Under the pieces are notes generated by a model. That model saw nothing but the letters and a program-made list of their open reading frames with translations. It had not been told where the DNA came from and searched no databases. From contig JAIBAP010000009.1 in the NCBI GenBank assembly GCA_019695115.1, positions 1 through 64,000 of the forward strand: 64,000 nt of DNA. Reading direction: 5' to 3'. The position numbers and the translations under genes are program-made. This document shows positions 43,028 through 51,624 of the stretch, in pieces. This DNA is from Caldilineales bacterium (lineage in GTDB: Bacteria > Chloroflexota > Anaerolineae > J102). How positions within the stretch are numbered: position 1 is the first letter of the stretch; each line of letters opens with the position of its first letter.

Positions 43028-44914
43028 ATGCTCGGCGGTACATACGGCAAGATCCTTCATATCGACTTATCCAATGGTGATATTCGCATCGAGAATCCAC
43101 CCGACGAGCTCTACCGGCTGCTGGTGGGCGGGCGGGCGCTGGTCGCCTATCTGTTGCTGCGCGACCTGGCCCCCGGAACCGACCCGCTCAGCCCGGACAA
43201 CCTGCTCATCTTTGCGCCGGGCATCATGCAGGGCAGCAACTTGCCGGGGGCGGGGCGGCATGGCGTGGGCGGCAAGTCGCCACTGACGGGCGCCATCGCC
43301 AGCGCGGAGGCAGGCGGGTGGTGGGGGCACGAGTTCAAGCGGGCGGGCTTCGACGCGCTGGTGATCCGAGGCCGGGCGGAGAAACCGGTGTATCTCTGGA
43401 TCAAGAACGGCGAGGTTGAAATCCGGCCGGCTGACCATGTTTGGGGCCAACAAACCCTGCCCACGCAGATCGCCATCCAGCAAGAACTGGGCGATGAGCG
43501 CCTGCGCGTGGCCCAGATCGGCCCCGCGGGCGAGAATCTGGTCAAATACGCGGCCATCATGCACGATGTGAACCGGGCGGCGGGGCGCAACGGGCTGGGC
43601 GCTTTGATGGGATCGAAGAATCTGAAGGCCGTGGCCGTGCGCGGGACGATGAACCTGCCCGTGGTCGATCGCAAACAGGTGTCGGGCGTGAGCAAATGGC
43701 TGGGCGCCAACTACAAGGAATTGTCGTCCTGGGCCACGTCGCCGGGGCGAGCCACGCAGAATTCGCTCATGAACTGGGGCGGGGTGGGCGCACTGCCGAC
43801 GCGCAACTTCGGCCAGGCGATGTTCGAGGAACGCGACTTGCTGAGCGGTGAGCGCAACTACGCCATGTTCAGCGCCGAGCGCGACACCTGCCAGGCCTGC
43901 CCGATCGAGTGCAAACAGGTTTTTACCTATGACGACCCCGACCCCTACCGCAAACTGAACCCGGCCTATGGCGGCCCCGAATACGAGGCGATGGCGGCCT
44001 TTGGCCCCACCTGCGGCGTCAGCGACAACGTGGCCGTGGCCAAGGCCAACGAACTGGCCAATGCCTATGGGCTGGATGCCATCTCGACCGGCGCCAGCAT
44101 CGGTTTTGCCATCGAAGCCTTCGAGGCCGGTCTCATCGATGAGTCCGACACCGGCGGGCTGGCCTATCGCTGGGGCGATGGCGACCTGGTGGTGCGAGCG
44201 GTGGAGATGATCGGCCGGCGGCAGGGTTTTGGCGCTGTCCTGGCCGAGGGCGTGGCCCGGATGTCCCGACGCTTCGGCCCGGCCAGCGAGGAATTCAACC
44301 TCACGGTCAAAGGTCAGGAGTTGCCCATGCACGAGCCGCGGCTCAAGCACGTCCTGGGCGTGGGCTATGCCATTGCCCCGGTCGGCGCCGACCACATGAT
44401 GAATGTGCACGACACCGATTTCTCTTATCCGGGCGACAACATCCGCCGGGTGAACTCGGTCTTGGCGAAGCCGCTGGAGGGGCCGCTCTCGCCCACCAGC
44501 CTGGACGAGGACAAGCTGCAAGTCTTCTACCACGAGTTGAATTGGATGCACTTCCAGGATTGCGCCATCAACTGCCATTTCTATCCCTACTCCTACGAAC
44601 ACCTGGCCCAGGCCATCTCCGGCGTCACCGGCGTCGAGTTTACGGTGCGCGACATCCTGACCGTGGGCGAACGCGCGCAGACGCTGGCGAGGCTGTTCAA
44701 CCTGCGCGAGGGCTTTACGGCTGACGACGATAAGTTGCCCAAGCGGGTGATGCGGGCCTTCGCGACCGGGCCGCTGGCCGGGATCGAGGTGACGCAGGAG
44801 GCGTTCGACTGGGCGAAGCGCCGCTATTACGAGCTGATGGCGTGGGACCCGGACACGGGCGCACCGACGCCGGCCAGTCTGGAGCGGCTGGGGCTTACGG
44901 CCCTGGTTGGATAA
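43028..44914 (+). CDS. Aldehyde:ferredoxin oxidoreductase (tungsten enzyme) family
   Basis: 628 residues, the standard AOR length. The N-terminal domain (YGKILHIDLS, GGRALVAYLLL) is followed by a pterin-binding region (GRHGVGGKSPLTGAIASAEAGG). The 4Fe-4S motif is CQACPIEC plus a later cysteine in DCAINC. Members oxidise aldehydes to acids with ferredoxin, or run the reverse reaction, using a tungstopterin cofactor. The ATG at 43028 has an AGGAG site just outside the inverted-repeat element. The preceding MttB-like gene was probably directly upstream before insertion. Confidence 0.92.
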   Translation: MLGGTYGKILHIDLSNGDIRIENPPDELYRLLVGGRALVAYLLLRDLAPGTDPLSPDNLLIFAPGIMQGSNLPGAGRHGVGGKSPLTGAIASAEAGGWWGHEFKRAGFDALVIRGRAEKPVYLWIKNGEVEIRPADHVWGQQTLPTQIAIQQELGDERLRVAQIGPAGENLVKYAAIMHDVNRAAGRNGLGALMGSKNLKAVAVRGTMNLPVVDRKQVSGVSKWLGANYKELSSWATSPGRATQNSLMNWGGVGALPTRNFGQAMFEERDLLSGERNYAMFSAERDTCQACPIECKQVFTYDDPDPYRKLNPAYGGPEYEAMAAFGPTCGVSDNVAVAKANELANAYGLDAISTGASIGFAIEAFEAGLIDESDTGGLAYRWGDGDLVVRAVEMIGRRQGFGAVLAEGVARMSRRFGPASEEFNLTVKGQELPMHEPRLKHVLGVGYAIAPVGADHMMNVHDTDFSYPGDNIRRVNSVLAKPLEGPLSPTSLDEDKLQVFYHELNWMHFQDCAINCHFYPYSYEHLAQAISGVTGVEFTVRDILTVGERAQTLARLFNLREGFTADDDKLPKRVMRAFATGPLAGIEVTQEAFDWAKRRYYELMAWDPDTGAPTPASLERLGLTALVG

Positions 44915-44942
44915 AGGTTGGCAGTGCGAGCCTGATAGGGCG

Positions 44943-44948
44943 TATAAT
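44943..44948 (+). promoter_or_regulatory. -10 element of the DUF433 gene
   Basis: TATAAT, 34 bases before the ATG at 44983; TTGGCA lies 19 bases upstream, a longer spacer than optimal. Confidence 0.45.
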
Positions 44949-44982
44949 GGCCTTGATCACGCAGCTTTGCTGAGGTATTCCC

Positions 44983-45195
44983 ATGAACACCAGCTATCTC
45001 GGACGTTATGTTGTCTCTGACCCCAGGATTTGCCACGGCAAGCCCACGTTTCGCGGCACGCGTATCATGGTCTGGCAGGTCTTGGAAATGGTGGCCGAGG
45101 GCAAACCCTGGGAAACCATTGTCGATGAATGGGGCGGTAGTGTTTCCAAAGAGGCGATCGCCGAGGCGGTTCATCTGGCCGTGGGGTTCGCTTGA
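44983..45195 (+). CDS. DUF433-family antitoxin-like protein
   Basis: 70 residues. It begins YLGRYVVSDPRICHGKPTFRGTRIMVWQVLEMVAEG, the strongly conserved DUF433 core, a homeodomain-like HTH used as antitoxin in VapBC-like pairs. The usual partner (a DUF5615/PIN-type toxin) would follow immediately, but the next gene is a YitT membrane protein, so this copy is an orphan. Confidence 0.9.
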   Translation: MNTSYLGRYVVSDPRICHGKPTFRGTRIMVWQVLEMVAEGKPWETIVDEWGGSVSKEAIAEAVHLAVGFA

Positions 45196-45233
45196 TTCAT
45201 GTTCATCGTCCGTGGTGAGGGGCTAAACTGGCA

Positions 45234-46154
45234 ATGAAAGCCCGCTTCGTCGCCGCCTTCCGGCAGATCGATTGGCGACTGACCCGCCGCAGCTTCCTGC
45301 TGCTGACGCTGGCTGCCGTCATCCAGGCGTTCAACTTCCGGCTGTTTCTGGCGCCGTCCAACATCGCGCCCGGCGGCGTCTCGGGCCTGACCCTGATCAT
45401 CCACCATTACACCGGCTGGGCGGAAGGGAGGACGATCCTGCTCCTGAGCCTGCCGCTGTTGCTGCTAGGCTTCCTCTATCTGGGTCGCTGGCGATTCTTG
45501 TTCTCCAGCTTCTACGTGACCTTCCTGTACACGATGGGGGTGGATTTCCTGGCGCCCTGGCTGGCTCCGGGCGGCATCACGGATGAGCGGTTGTTGCAGG
45601 CGATCTTCGGCGGCGTGGTGGGGGGGATTGCCGCCGGGCTGGCCTTGCGGGGGAATGGCCTTTTCGTGGGCACGACGATCATCAGCCGGGTGTTGCAACT
45701 GCGCACGGGCATCCCCATCACCCAGATGTTCATCCTGATCGACGGCGGTATCATCTTCGCCATGGGGCTGGTCTTTGGCTGGGAGAACGCGCTCTATTCG
45801 CTGGTCATGTTGTTCATCTGGGGCGTGGCCACGGACTATGTGCTGGAAGGACCGAGCGTGGTGCGGACGGTGGTGATCGTAACCAACTCGCCGGAGGTGG
45901 TGGCGCATGCGATCTTCGAACGATTGGGGGTGGGCGTCACCTCGTGGCCGGGGCAGGGCATGTTCACGCACGAACGGCACACGGTGATGTATTGCACGAT
46001 CAACCGCCCGGACGTAAGCCGCCTTCGCCAGGCCATCCTGGAGGTGGACCCGCATGCGTTCGTGGTCATCGGCCAGGGACACCAGGCGAGCGGAGGGGTG
46101 TTGAGGAGGGGGGCGAGGGTGAGGACGAATGGCGAGGGCGGGGCGGCGGGGTGA
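45234..46154 (+). CDS. YitT-family membrane protein (DUF161 with DUF2179 tail)
   Basis: 306 residues. Five or six transmembrane helices in the N-terminal part include FLAPSNIAPGGVSGLTLI, a YitT hallmark, and LRGNGLFVGTTIISRVLQL. The C-terminal DUF2179 domain starts near residue 215 and contains GVTSWPGQGMFTHERHTVMYC. The family is conserved in bacteria, with a proposed transport or regulatory role not settled. The last ~20 residues are of low complexity. Confidence 0.88.
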   Translation: MKARFVAAFRQIDWRLTRRSFLLLTLAAVIQAFNFRLFLAPSNIAPGGVSGLTLIIHHYTGWAEGRTILLLSLPLLLLGFLYLGRWRFLFSSFYVTFLYTMGVDFLAPWLAPGGITDERLLQAIFGGVVGGIAAGLALRGNGLFVGTTIISRVLQLRTGIPITQMFILIDGGIIFAMGLVFGWENALYSLVMLFIWGVATDYVLEGPSVVRTVVIVTNSPEVVAHAIFERLGVGVTSWPGQGMFTHERHTVMYCTINRPDVSRLRQAILEVDPHAFVVIGQGHQASGGVLRRGARVRTNGEGGAAG

Positions 46155-46171
46155 GGGGGGGGCGGGCAGGC

Positions 46172-46200
46172 TTGGGCGGCGGCTCTGAATTTGATAGAAT
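46172..46200 (+). promoter_or_regulatory. Candidate promoter for the antitoxin/HNH pair
   Basis: TTGGGC at 46172, 17-bp spacer, TAGAAT at 46195, about 75 bases before the ATG at 46276. Confidence 0.45.
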
Positions 46201-46275
46201 TGCCAGGTGAGTCGCACTTGCAGAGTGCAGCCCACTCCCGAACGAACAGGCTCTTGATATGGAGGGAATAGCACC

Positions 46276-46617
46276 ATGACTACGCTCACCATCGACATTC
46301 CCGACGACCTGGCGCTGCGCCTTACGCCGATGAGAGAACGCATTGGCGAAATACTAGAAGCGGGCTTGCGCGAGACGGCATCCCGCCATCATGGATACGA
46401 CGCTGCGGTGATCGATTTCTTAGCCAGTGGGCCTTCTCCAGCCGAAATCGTTGCCTTACAGGCGTCACCTGATCTAGAGGCTCGCGTCGCGCTGCTTCTG
46501 GACAGGAATCGCGAAGGCACATTGACCGAAGGAGAGGAGCGGGAACTTGATCGCTACGAGCAGCTTGATTATTTCGTCGCCCGCGTCAAGGCGCAAGCGC
46601 GGCGCCGCCTATCCTGA
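46276..46617 (+). CDS. Small protein, antitoxin-like
   Basis: 113 residues. The N-terminus TLTIDIPDDLALRLTPMRERI is a ribbon-helix-helix-like opening; the C-terminal half is helical and acidic (DRNREGTLTEGEERELDRYEQLDYF). Homologues occur in cyanobacteria and Chloroflexota beside HNH nucleases, but no function is assigned. The stop overlaps the start of the HNH gene (TGATG), so the two are translationally coupled. Confidence 0.6.
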   Translation: MTTLTIDIPDDLALRLTPMRERIGEILEAGLRETASRHHGYDAAVIDFLASGPSPAEIVALQASPDLEARVALLLDRNREGTLTEGEERELDRYEQLDYFVARVKAQARRRLS

Positions 46618-47036
46618 TGATCATGCGCCAAAGCCGCGTCCCTGATGCATTGCGCCGCTTTATTGCCGAACGCGCCGGCTATCGGTGCGAATACTGCCTT
46701 GTTCCCCAACACAGCGTCTTGATCCCACACCAGCCTGATCACATCATAGCCCTTCAACACGGTGGAACGACGACGAGCGATAATCTTGCGCTGGCCTGTT
46801 TGCACTGCAACCGCCGCAAGGGTCCGAATATCGCCTCAATTGACTCGATATCAGGGCAACTGACGGCGCTATTCAACCCGAGAACGCAGAACTGGCATGA
46901 TCACTTTTTCCTCGAAGGCGTCACGATCCTGGCTCGCTCGGCAGTCGGGCGGGTGACGATTCAGCTTCTGGATCTCAACGCAACCGATCGCGTCGAACTG
47001 CGCGCATCGCTTTTCGTTGGAGGCAGGTACGAATGA
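46617..47036 (+). CDS. HNH endonuclease
   Basis: 139 residues. The motif CEYCLVPQ, then PHQPDHIIALQHGGTTTSDNLALACLHCN, is a complete HNH zinc nuclease (paired CxxC cysteines, catalytic DHI and the later Asn). Coupled to the small upstream gene, which may be its control partner. Targets unknown: McrA-like defence, homing or housekeeping are all possible. Confidence 0.88.
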   Translation: MIMRQSRVPDALRRFIAERAGYRCEYCLVPQHSVLIPHQPDHIIALQHGGTTTSDNLALACLHCNRRKGPNIASIDSISGQLTALFNPRTQNWHDHFFLEGVTILARSAVGRVTIQLLDLNATDRVELRASLFVGGRYE

Positions 47037-47177
47037 TGAGACAACATACTTTCTGAAAACCGCATCCCCAACACGGTCCCGTGCTACTGGCGAAGCGCAG
47101 CTTCGCAATCACACACCTCCCCATTTTCGCCCTCCCTCCCCCTCCAATGCTAAAATAGCTCCCGCCCGTCGTCCCCC

Positions 47178-47226
47178 GTTGACTGTTGATTGTTGATTGT
47201 TGACTGTTGATTGTTGACTATTGACT
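47178..47226 (+). repeat. 7-bp tandem repeat in the leader of the defence-type module
   Basis: Seven contiguous heptamers: GTTGACT, GTTGATT twice, GTTGACT, GTTGATT, GTTGACT and ATTGACT. A possible -10, TAAAAT, lies at 47151. Confidence 0.92.
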
Positions 47227-47297
47227 GTTTCCCACCTCCCCCTCCCTGCGTCTCCCCCTCCCTGCGTCCCTCCCTCTCCCCCTCCCCCCTCCCACCC
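47227..47297 (+). repeat. Polypyrimidine tract just before the start codon
   Basis: About 70 bases composed almost only of C and T, with CTCCCCCTCCCTGCGT repeated. It runs to the ATG at 47298. Such tracts may form unusual DNA structures; no function can be assigned. Confidence 0.7.
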
Positions 47298-48332
47298 ATG
47301 CCCTCCCCCACCCTCCTCGCCCAACTCGACGCCCTCCGCGACGCCTTCACCCAGCGCGACAAGACTGCCCTCGCCCTGCTGGCCGCGCTCAAAGCGACCA
47401 CGAACGCTCACGGCAAAACGCTCAAGGCTTTGCGCGACTACGGCGAACAGGATACGACGGTGGATGTCGGTGGGGCGCAAGGGGCATTCGGCGGGCTACG
47501 GCTCAAGGAAGAGACCATCGACCCCCTGGCCGCCGAACTGCGGCGTGAGACCAAGACGCTGGCCGGGCTGACGGCGGCGCTGAAGGAAGCGGCGATGGCC
47601 TTGCGCAGCGAACCGGTGGATGTCGTCCGCCTGGACAAGGCCCTGGCTGCGCTGCAAGGATCGAGTGAGCAGAAGATCCAGGATATCCTGCCGGAGTTGA
47701 GCGAGGAATTGGGCGTAGCCCAGCGCGTGTTAGGCGACGAATTCGGGCAGAAGCTGCGGGAGGCGCTGGCTGGGCAGGGCGTCAGCCTGGGCGGGCGGGC
47801 GCCGAAGTTCGAGATCGGGCGCTTCGAGATGGAGGCCAACTTCGCCAAACGCTTCCTCGTCCTCCGCTACGGCAAGGACATCGTGGCCCCGCACATCCCC
47901 ATCACCGCCGAAGCCGCCGTCAAGGCCTATCAGTCCGCGGCCAGGCTGGTGGGCGGGCGCAGCCAGGACGGCGCCGCCTGGATGAACCAGTTCCACGACG
48001 CTTACCAGATCGTCCGCCGCAAGCGCGGGACGCCGGGCGCCCGCGTCAACATCGTCGATGTCTATATCGAACTGGTGCTCTTGCGCCAGGGCCGGGCCTT
48101 CGCCAGCGAGCCGAGCAAACGCACGTTCAGCGATTATAGCCGGGCGCAGTTCGCCCACGACTTCTACGAATTCAGCCATCGCCGCCGCCTGGTCTATGAG
48201 GGCCATGTGGTCAAAGCCCACAGCGCCACCAAATCGCAGACCGACAGCCCGACCAAGAGCATGTGGATCGTCGAAGGCGACTCGCCCTATGATGGGCGCT
48301 ACATCGCCGACGTCGAATTCGTCAAGGAGTGA
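47298..48332 (+). CDS. Uncharacterised coiled-coil protein, first gene of a BrxD/helicase module
   Basis: 344 residues, family not recognised. Residues 1-140 are strongly helical with heptad-like leucines (LLAQLDALRDAFTQRDKTAL, LRRETKTLAGLTAALKEAA), probably a coiled coil. The C-terminal half is mixed alpha/beta (FEMEANFAKRFLVLRYGKD, SYDGRYIADVEF). The ATG at 47298 was chosen because upstream in-frame sequence is the polypyrimidine tract. The first ATPase gene starts four bases after its stop. It may be a scaffold or a target-recognition subunit. Confidence 0.65.
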   Translation: MPSPTLLAQLDALRDAFTQRDKTALALLAALKATTNAHGKTLKALRDYGEQDTTVDVGGAQGAFGGLRLKEETIDPLAAELRRETKTLAGLTAALKEAAMALRSEPVDVVRLDKALAALQGSSEQKIQDILPELSEELGVAQRVLGDEFGQKLREALAGQGVSLGGRAPKFEIGRFEMEANFAKRFLVLRYGKDIVAPHIPITAEAAVKAYQSAARLVGGRSQDGAAWMNQFHDAYQIVRRKRGTPGARVNIVDVYIELVLLRQGRAFASEPSKRTFSDYSRAQFAHDFYEFSHRRRLVYEGHVVKAHSATKSQTDSPTKSMWIVEGDSPYDGRYIADVEFVKE

Positions 48333-48336
48333 GAAC

Positions 48337-49635
48337 ATGCTGCCCGAACCCCGTCTGGCTCGCCAGATCATCGAGACGCTCGGACAGTCGGGCACGCCGC
48401 TGTCGAAGGGGGTCAGCTACTACAACGCCGGCAACGAATCCCTGCTGGCGGCCATCGACGCCCACTATCTCGGCTCCTACCTGGCCGATGGCGGCGCCGT
48501 CTTCAAGCTGGTGGTGGGGGATTATGGCAGCGGCAAATCGCACTTCCTCTATTGTGTGCGCGACCGCGCCTGGCAGCGCAATTTTGCCGTCAGCAAAGTC
48601 GATCTCAGCCCCAAAGAAAGCCCGTATGACGACCAACGCCGGGTCTATGCCGCCGTCGCTTCGGCCCTGATCTGGCACGAGCTGGGCGGCCTGGGCGAGG
48701 ACGAACATGGCCTCTCCCGCTTTTTGGAAGGGACATTGCGGCGGGTGGTCAACCCGTATGGCCTCGATTTGGTGGACGAGGGGGCGGCGGAACTGCCGGA
48801 GGTGCGGGCGCTGCTGCAAACCCTGGCCACGACGCCCATCGACAGCCTCAGCTTCCACAAAGCCATCCAGGGCTTTTTGAACGCCCTGCTGCGGGGCCAG
48901 GAACGCCGCCAGGAATCGCTCGAACGCTGGTTGCACGGCGAAGAGGTCAGCCCCGAAGACATGCGCGACCTGCGCAGCATCGGCGTCACCGAGAAAATCA
49001 ACCGCAACAATGCCTTCAAGATGCTGCGCTCGCTGTGCCAGGCCGTGCGCGCTCTGGGTTACACCGGGTTGGCGCTCCTCTTCGACGAGGGCGACCGTAT
49101 GCTCAGCATCGGCGGCCGGGCCGAGAAGACCGCCACCGACAACCTGCGCGAGGTCATCGACCGCTGCCGCGAGGAATTGCCCGGCGCCCTGTTCATGTAC
49201 GCCGTCCCGCCTGATTTCCTGCACACGGTCGTGCCCAAATATCCCGCCCTGCAACAGCGCGTCCAGGCGGCCAACTATTTCTCGCGCAGCAATCCCTTCA
49301 GCCCGCAGATCAACCTGGAACGGCTCGACGTCCCCGACGAGACCCTGTTGGAGCAGATCGGCTATCGCCTGCTCCCGATCTTCGAACTGGCCTACGACTT
49401 CAAGCTCGACCCCGACCTGCAGGCGCAGAACATCCGCACGCTTTCGGAGGCGGCGCGGGCCTCGTATCTGGCCATCAGCCACCGGCGGCTGTTCATCAAG
49501 GCCCTGATCACCGAATGGTATCGGCAGAAGGAGGCCGGGCAGAGTGCGATGACGGCGGAGTACGCCACCGCCCTCATCCGCGGGCAGAGCGACGCCCTGA
49601 ACACGCTGGCCGACCAGCAGCAGAGTCCGTATTAG
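48337..49635 (+). CDS. BrxC/BrxD-type (PF10923, formerly DUF2791) ATPase, copy 1
   Basis: 432 residues. The P-loop VVGDYGSGKSHFLYCV (residues 60-75) is followed by VDLSPKESPYDD and a Walker B ALLFDEGDRM near residue 247, then a helical lid and the C-terminal PF10923 region (SHRRLFIKALITEWY). In BREX type 2 systems such an ATPase (BrxD) works with a helicase (BrxHI). Here it is followed 8 bases later by a second, divergent homologue. The family call is firm; the biological process is inferred. Confidence 0.8.
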   Translation: MLPEPRLARQIIETLGQSGTPLSKGVSYYNAGNESLLAAIDAHYLGSYLADGGAVFKLVVGDYGSGKSHFLYCVRDRAWQRNFAVSKVDLSPKESPYDDQRRVYAAVASALIWHELGGLGEDEHGLSRFLEGTLRRVVNPYGLDLVDEGAAELPEVRALLQTLATTPIDSLSFHKAIQGFLNALLRGQERRQESLERWLHGEEVSPEDMRDLRSIGVTEKINRNNAFKMLRSLCQAVRALGYTGLALLFDEGDRMLSIGGRAEKTATDNLREVIDRCREELPGALFMYAVPPDFLHTVVPKYPALQQRVQAANYFSRSNPFSPQINLERLDVPDETLLEQIGYRLLPIFELAYDFKLDPDLQAQNIRTLSEAARASYLAISHRRLFIKALITEWYRQKEAGQSAMTAEYATALIRGQSDALNTLADQQQSPY

Positions 49636-49643
49636 GGGCGGCG

Positions 49644-51035
49644 ATGGACGCACAGACTGTCTATCATCCACATTTTGGGGCGGGCACGCTGCTGAGAAGC
49701 TATATGGGCGGCTATGAGTGGGAGGTGCAGTTCGATTCCGGCCGGCGGTTCCGGCTCCCGGCGCGCGAGTTCAGCCCCAGCGCCGTCCCCGCCCTGGCCG
49801 TGGCCGAGCCGCCGCCCGTATTGCTCCGGCCGGCGTTGGAAACCGAGCAGTTTCGCGCCCGCCAGACGCTGGAGGCGCTGCGATTGGGCATCGTGCCGGT
49901 GCAGGATGCCGAAACCCTGACCATCGGTCTGGAAGCCGAGCGCGTCACCCTCGACCGGGCCTTCGACCGCAGCCGTGAGCGCAGCGGCGATGTCCTGGCC
50001 GTGATCGGCGACTACGGCTTCGGCAAGAGCCATTTCATCGAGCTGGCGGCGCGGCGGGGGCTGCGCGAGAACTTCATCATCGCCAGCGCCAGCCTCGACC
50101 TGGTGGAGACGCCACCCGGCAAGGCGCACAAGATCTACGAGGCGCTGATGGCCTCGCTGCGCTATCCCGACCGCGATGCCCGCGGCCTGACGCCCTTGCT
50201 CCAGCAGGCGTTGGAGCGCCCGGCGGTGCTGGGCGAGTTCATCCAACGCAGCCCGCGCGAGGCCAACCAGTGCCCGTTGGCGGCGGCGCTGCTGGCCCTG
50301 CAAGATTGCCCCAGCCAATCGGCCTTCGAGCAGACGGTGGCCTGGCTGGGCGGCCAGGCCCGGCCCCAGGCCGAGATGAAGACCTGTCTGAAGCGGCCCC
50401 CGCGCCTGTATCTCAACGGCCCCAATGCCCGCCAATACAGCTATATGCTCACCGGGATCGGCCTGCTGGCCACGATGCTGGGCTACAACGGCCTGGCCAT
50501 CCTGATCGACGAATCCGAGCACTATTCGCTGCTGCCGGCCATGCAGCGCGAGCGGGCCGACGCCTTCTTCAAGGCCATGATCGTCAGCGCCCTGGGCATG
50601 AACAATGGCCGCATCCAGCCGCGCGAGGTGGCTGAGGACCTGCGCGCCGAGTATCCGATCAGCTTCACCTCCGAGCCGCACCTGTTGTTCCTCTTTGCCC
50701 TGACCGAGAGCGCCGACCGCATGCCGGTGGGGTCGTGGCTGGCGGCCTCGCACCTGGTGCGGCTGGACGACCGCTTCATCGAGCGCGACATTCGCGAATT
50801 CACCGCCGCCCTGCTGCGCTACCACGCCCTGGCCTATGATTACCGGCCCGACCGCCGCCACGACGAGATCATGGGTTCGGCGCCCGGCCTGCTCTCGCGC
50901 TCGCTGTCGCAGCACCGCATCAACCTGCGCGAGCTGATCCGCACCGCCGTCACCGTCTGCGACCTGCTCTTCCTCTACCCCGACTACGCGCCGGGCGAGA
51001 TGGTGGAGGAGTTGCGGCGGGGGTTGAAAGTGTAA
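49644..51035 (+). CDS. BrxC/BrxD-type (PF10923-like) ATPase, copy 2, with UvrD-tail-like N-terminus
   Basis: 463 residues. Residues 1-45 (VYHPHFGAGTLLRSYMGGYE) resemble the small SH3/Tudor-like C-terminal domain of UvrD/PcrA, which contacts RNA polymerase. The ATPase follows: P-loop VIGDYGFGKSHFIEL near residue 122, Walker B LAILIDESEH near residue 285. It is a paralogue of the preceding gene. Two such ATPases side by side suggest a hetero-oligomer. The HicB-like gene separates it from the helicase gene. Confidence 0.78.
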   Translation: MDAQTVYHPHFGAGTLLRSYMGGYEWEVQFDSGRRFRLPAREFSPSAVPALAVAEPPPVLLRPALETEQFRARQTLEALRLGIVPVQDAETLTIGLEAERVTLDRAFDRSRERSGDVLAVIGDYGFGKSHFIELAARRGLRENFIIASASLDLVETPPGKAHKIYEALMASLRYPDRDARGLTPLLQQALERPAVLGEFIQRSPREANQCPLAAALLALQDCPSQSAFEQTVAWLGGQARPQAEMKTCLKRPPRLYLNGPNARQYSYMLTGIGLLATMLGYNGLAILIDESEHYSLLPAMQRERADAFFKAMIVSALGMNNGRIQPREVAEDLRAEYPISFTSEPHLLFLFALTESADRMPVGSWLAASHLVRLDDRFIERDIREFTAALLRYHALAYDYRPDRRHDEIMGSAPGLLSRSLSQHRINLRELIRTAVTVCDLLFLYPDYAPGEMVEELRRGLKV

Positions 51036-51083
51036 ACCTCGCCTTCCCTTCGCAGCAGCGACAGGGTTGCCATAAAACGCCAC

Positions 51084-51111
51084 TTGACTAGATGTGCAGC
51101 ATGTATACAAT
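51084..51111 (+). promoter_or_regulatory. Promoter of the HicA-HicB fusion gene, predicted leaderless
   Basis: TTGACT at 51084, 16-bp spacer, TACAAT at 51106-51111. Transcription should start at about 51118, which is the ATG itself. Confidence 0.6.
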
Positions 51112-51117
51112 TTGAGC

Positions 51118-51570
51118 ATGAATAGTCGTGAACTTATCGCCAGACTGAAAGAGGATGGTTGGGAATCGATGTATCCTGTTGTTATTCATAAAGACCCAGA
51201 CAGTGATTACGGTGTGACGGCGCCGGATGTACCGGGCTGTTTTAGCGCCGGGGAAACGATGGACGAGGCCTTGACCAATATCATCGAAGCCATCGAGTGC
51301 CACCTCGAAGGACTCATGCTGGATGGAGAAGCTCTGCTGACGCCGACAAGCGTAGAGCGCCACCAGGGCGATCCAGCGTTTGCTGGGGGAGTGTGGGCGT
51401 TGGTGGATGTCGATGTCGCCAGGCTTTCCGGCAAGACAAAAAGGGTCAACATTACCATACCAGAACGTGTGCTAAGCCTGATCGATGACTATGCTTTGCG
51501 GCAGGGAGAAACACGGTCTAACTTGCTCACACAGGCAGCGATTGAGTATATCGCCACGCAGCCTGCATGA
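51118..51570 (+). CDS. hicB: HicB-type antitoxin with the first residues of HicA fused to its N-terminus
   Basis: 150 residues. It opens MNSRELIARLKEDGWESM, the conserved N-terminus of the HicA toxin, then passes directly into YPVVIHKDPDSDYGVTAPDVPGCFSAG, the start of HicB, and ends with a ribbon-helix-helix (RVNITIPERVLSLIDDYA). HicA's catalytic GSHH histidine region is absent. A deletion that removed most of hicA and fused it in frame to hicB explains this. The protein should keep antitoxin/DNA-binding function without toxin. It is inserted in the BrxD/helicase module and has its own promoter. Confidence 0.85.
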   Translation: MNSRELIARLKEDGWESMYPVVIHKDPDSDYGVTAPDVPGCFSAGETMDEALTNIIEAIECHLEGLMLDGEALLTPTSVERHQGDPAFAGGVWALVDVDVARLSGKTKRVNITIPERVLSLIDDYALRQGETRSNLLTQAAIEYIATQPA

Positions 51571-51624
51571 GCCGCTCCCAACTCACCGTCGACCTACTCG
51601 CACGAAGCGGTGTGGGCTGAACTT

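Noticed and set aside
51094-51117. Upstream ATG for the HicB gene
   Set aside because: It lies inside the promoter (-10 region); the ATG at 51118 starts the conserved HicA-like sequence.
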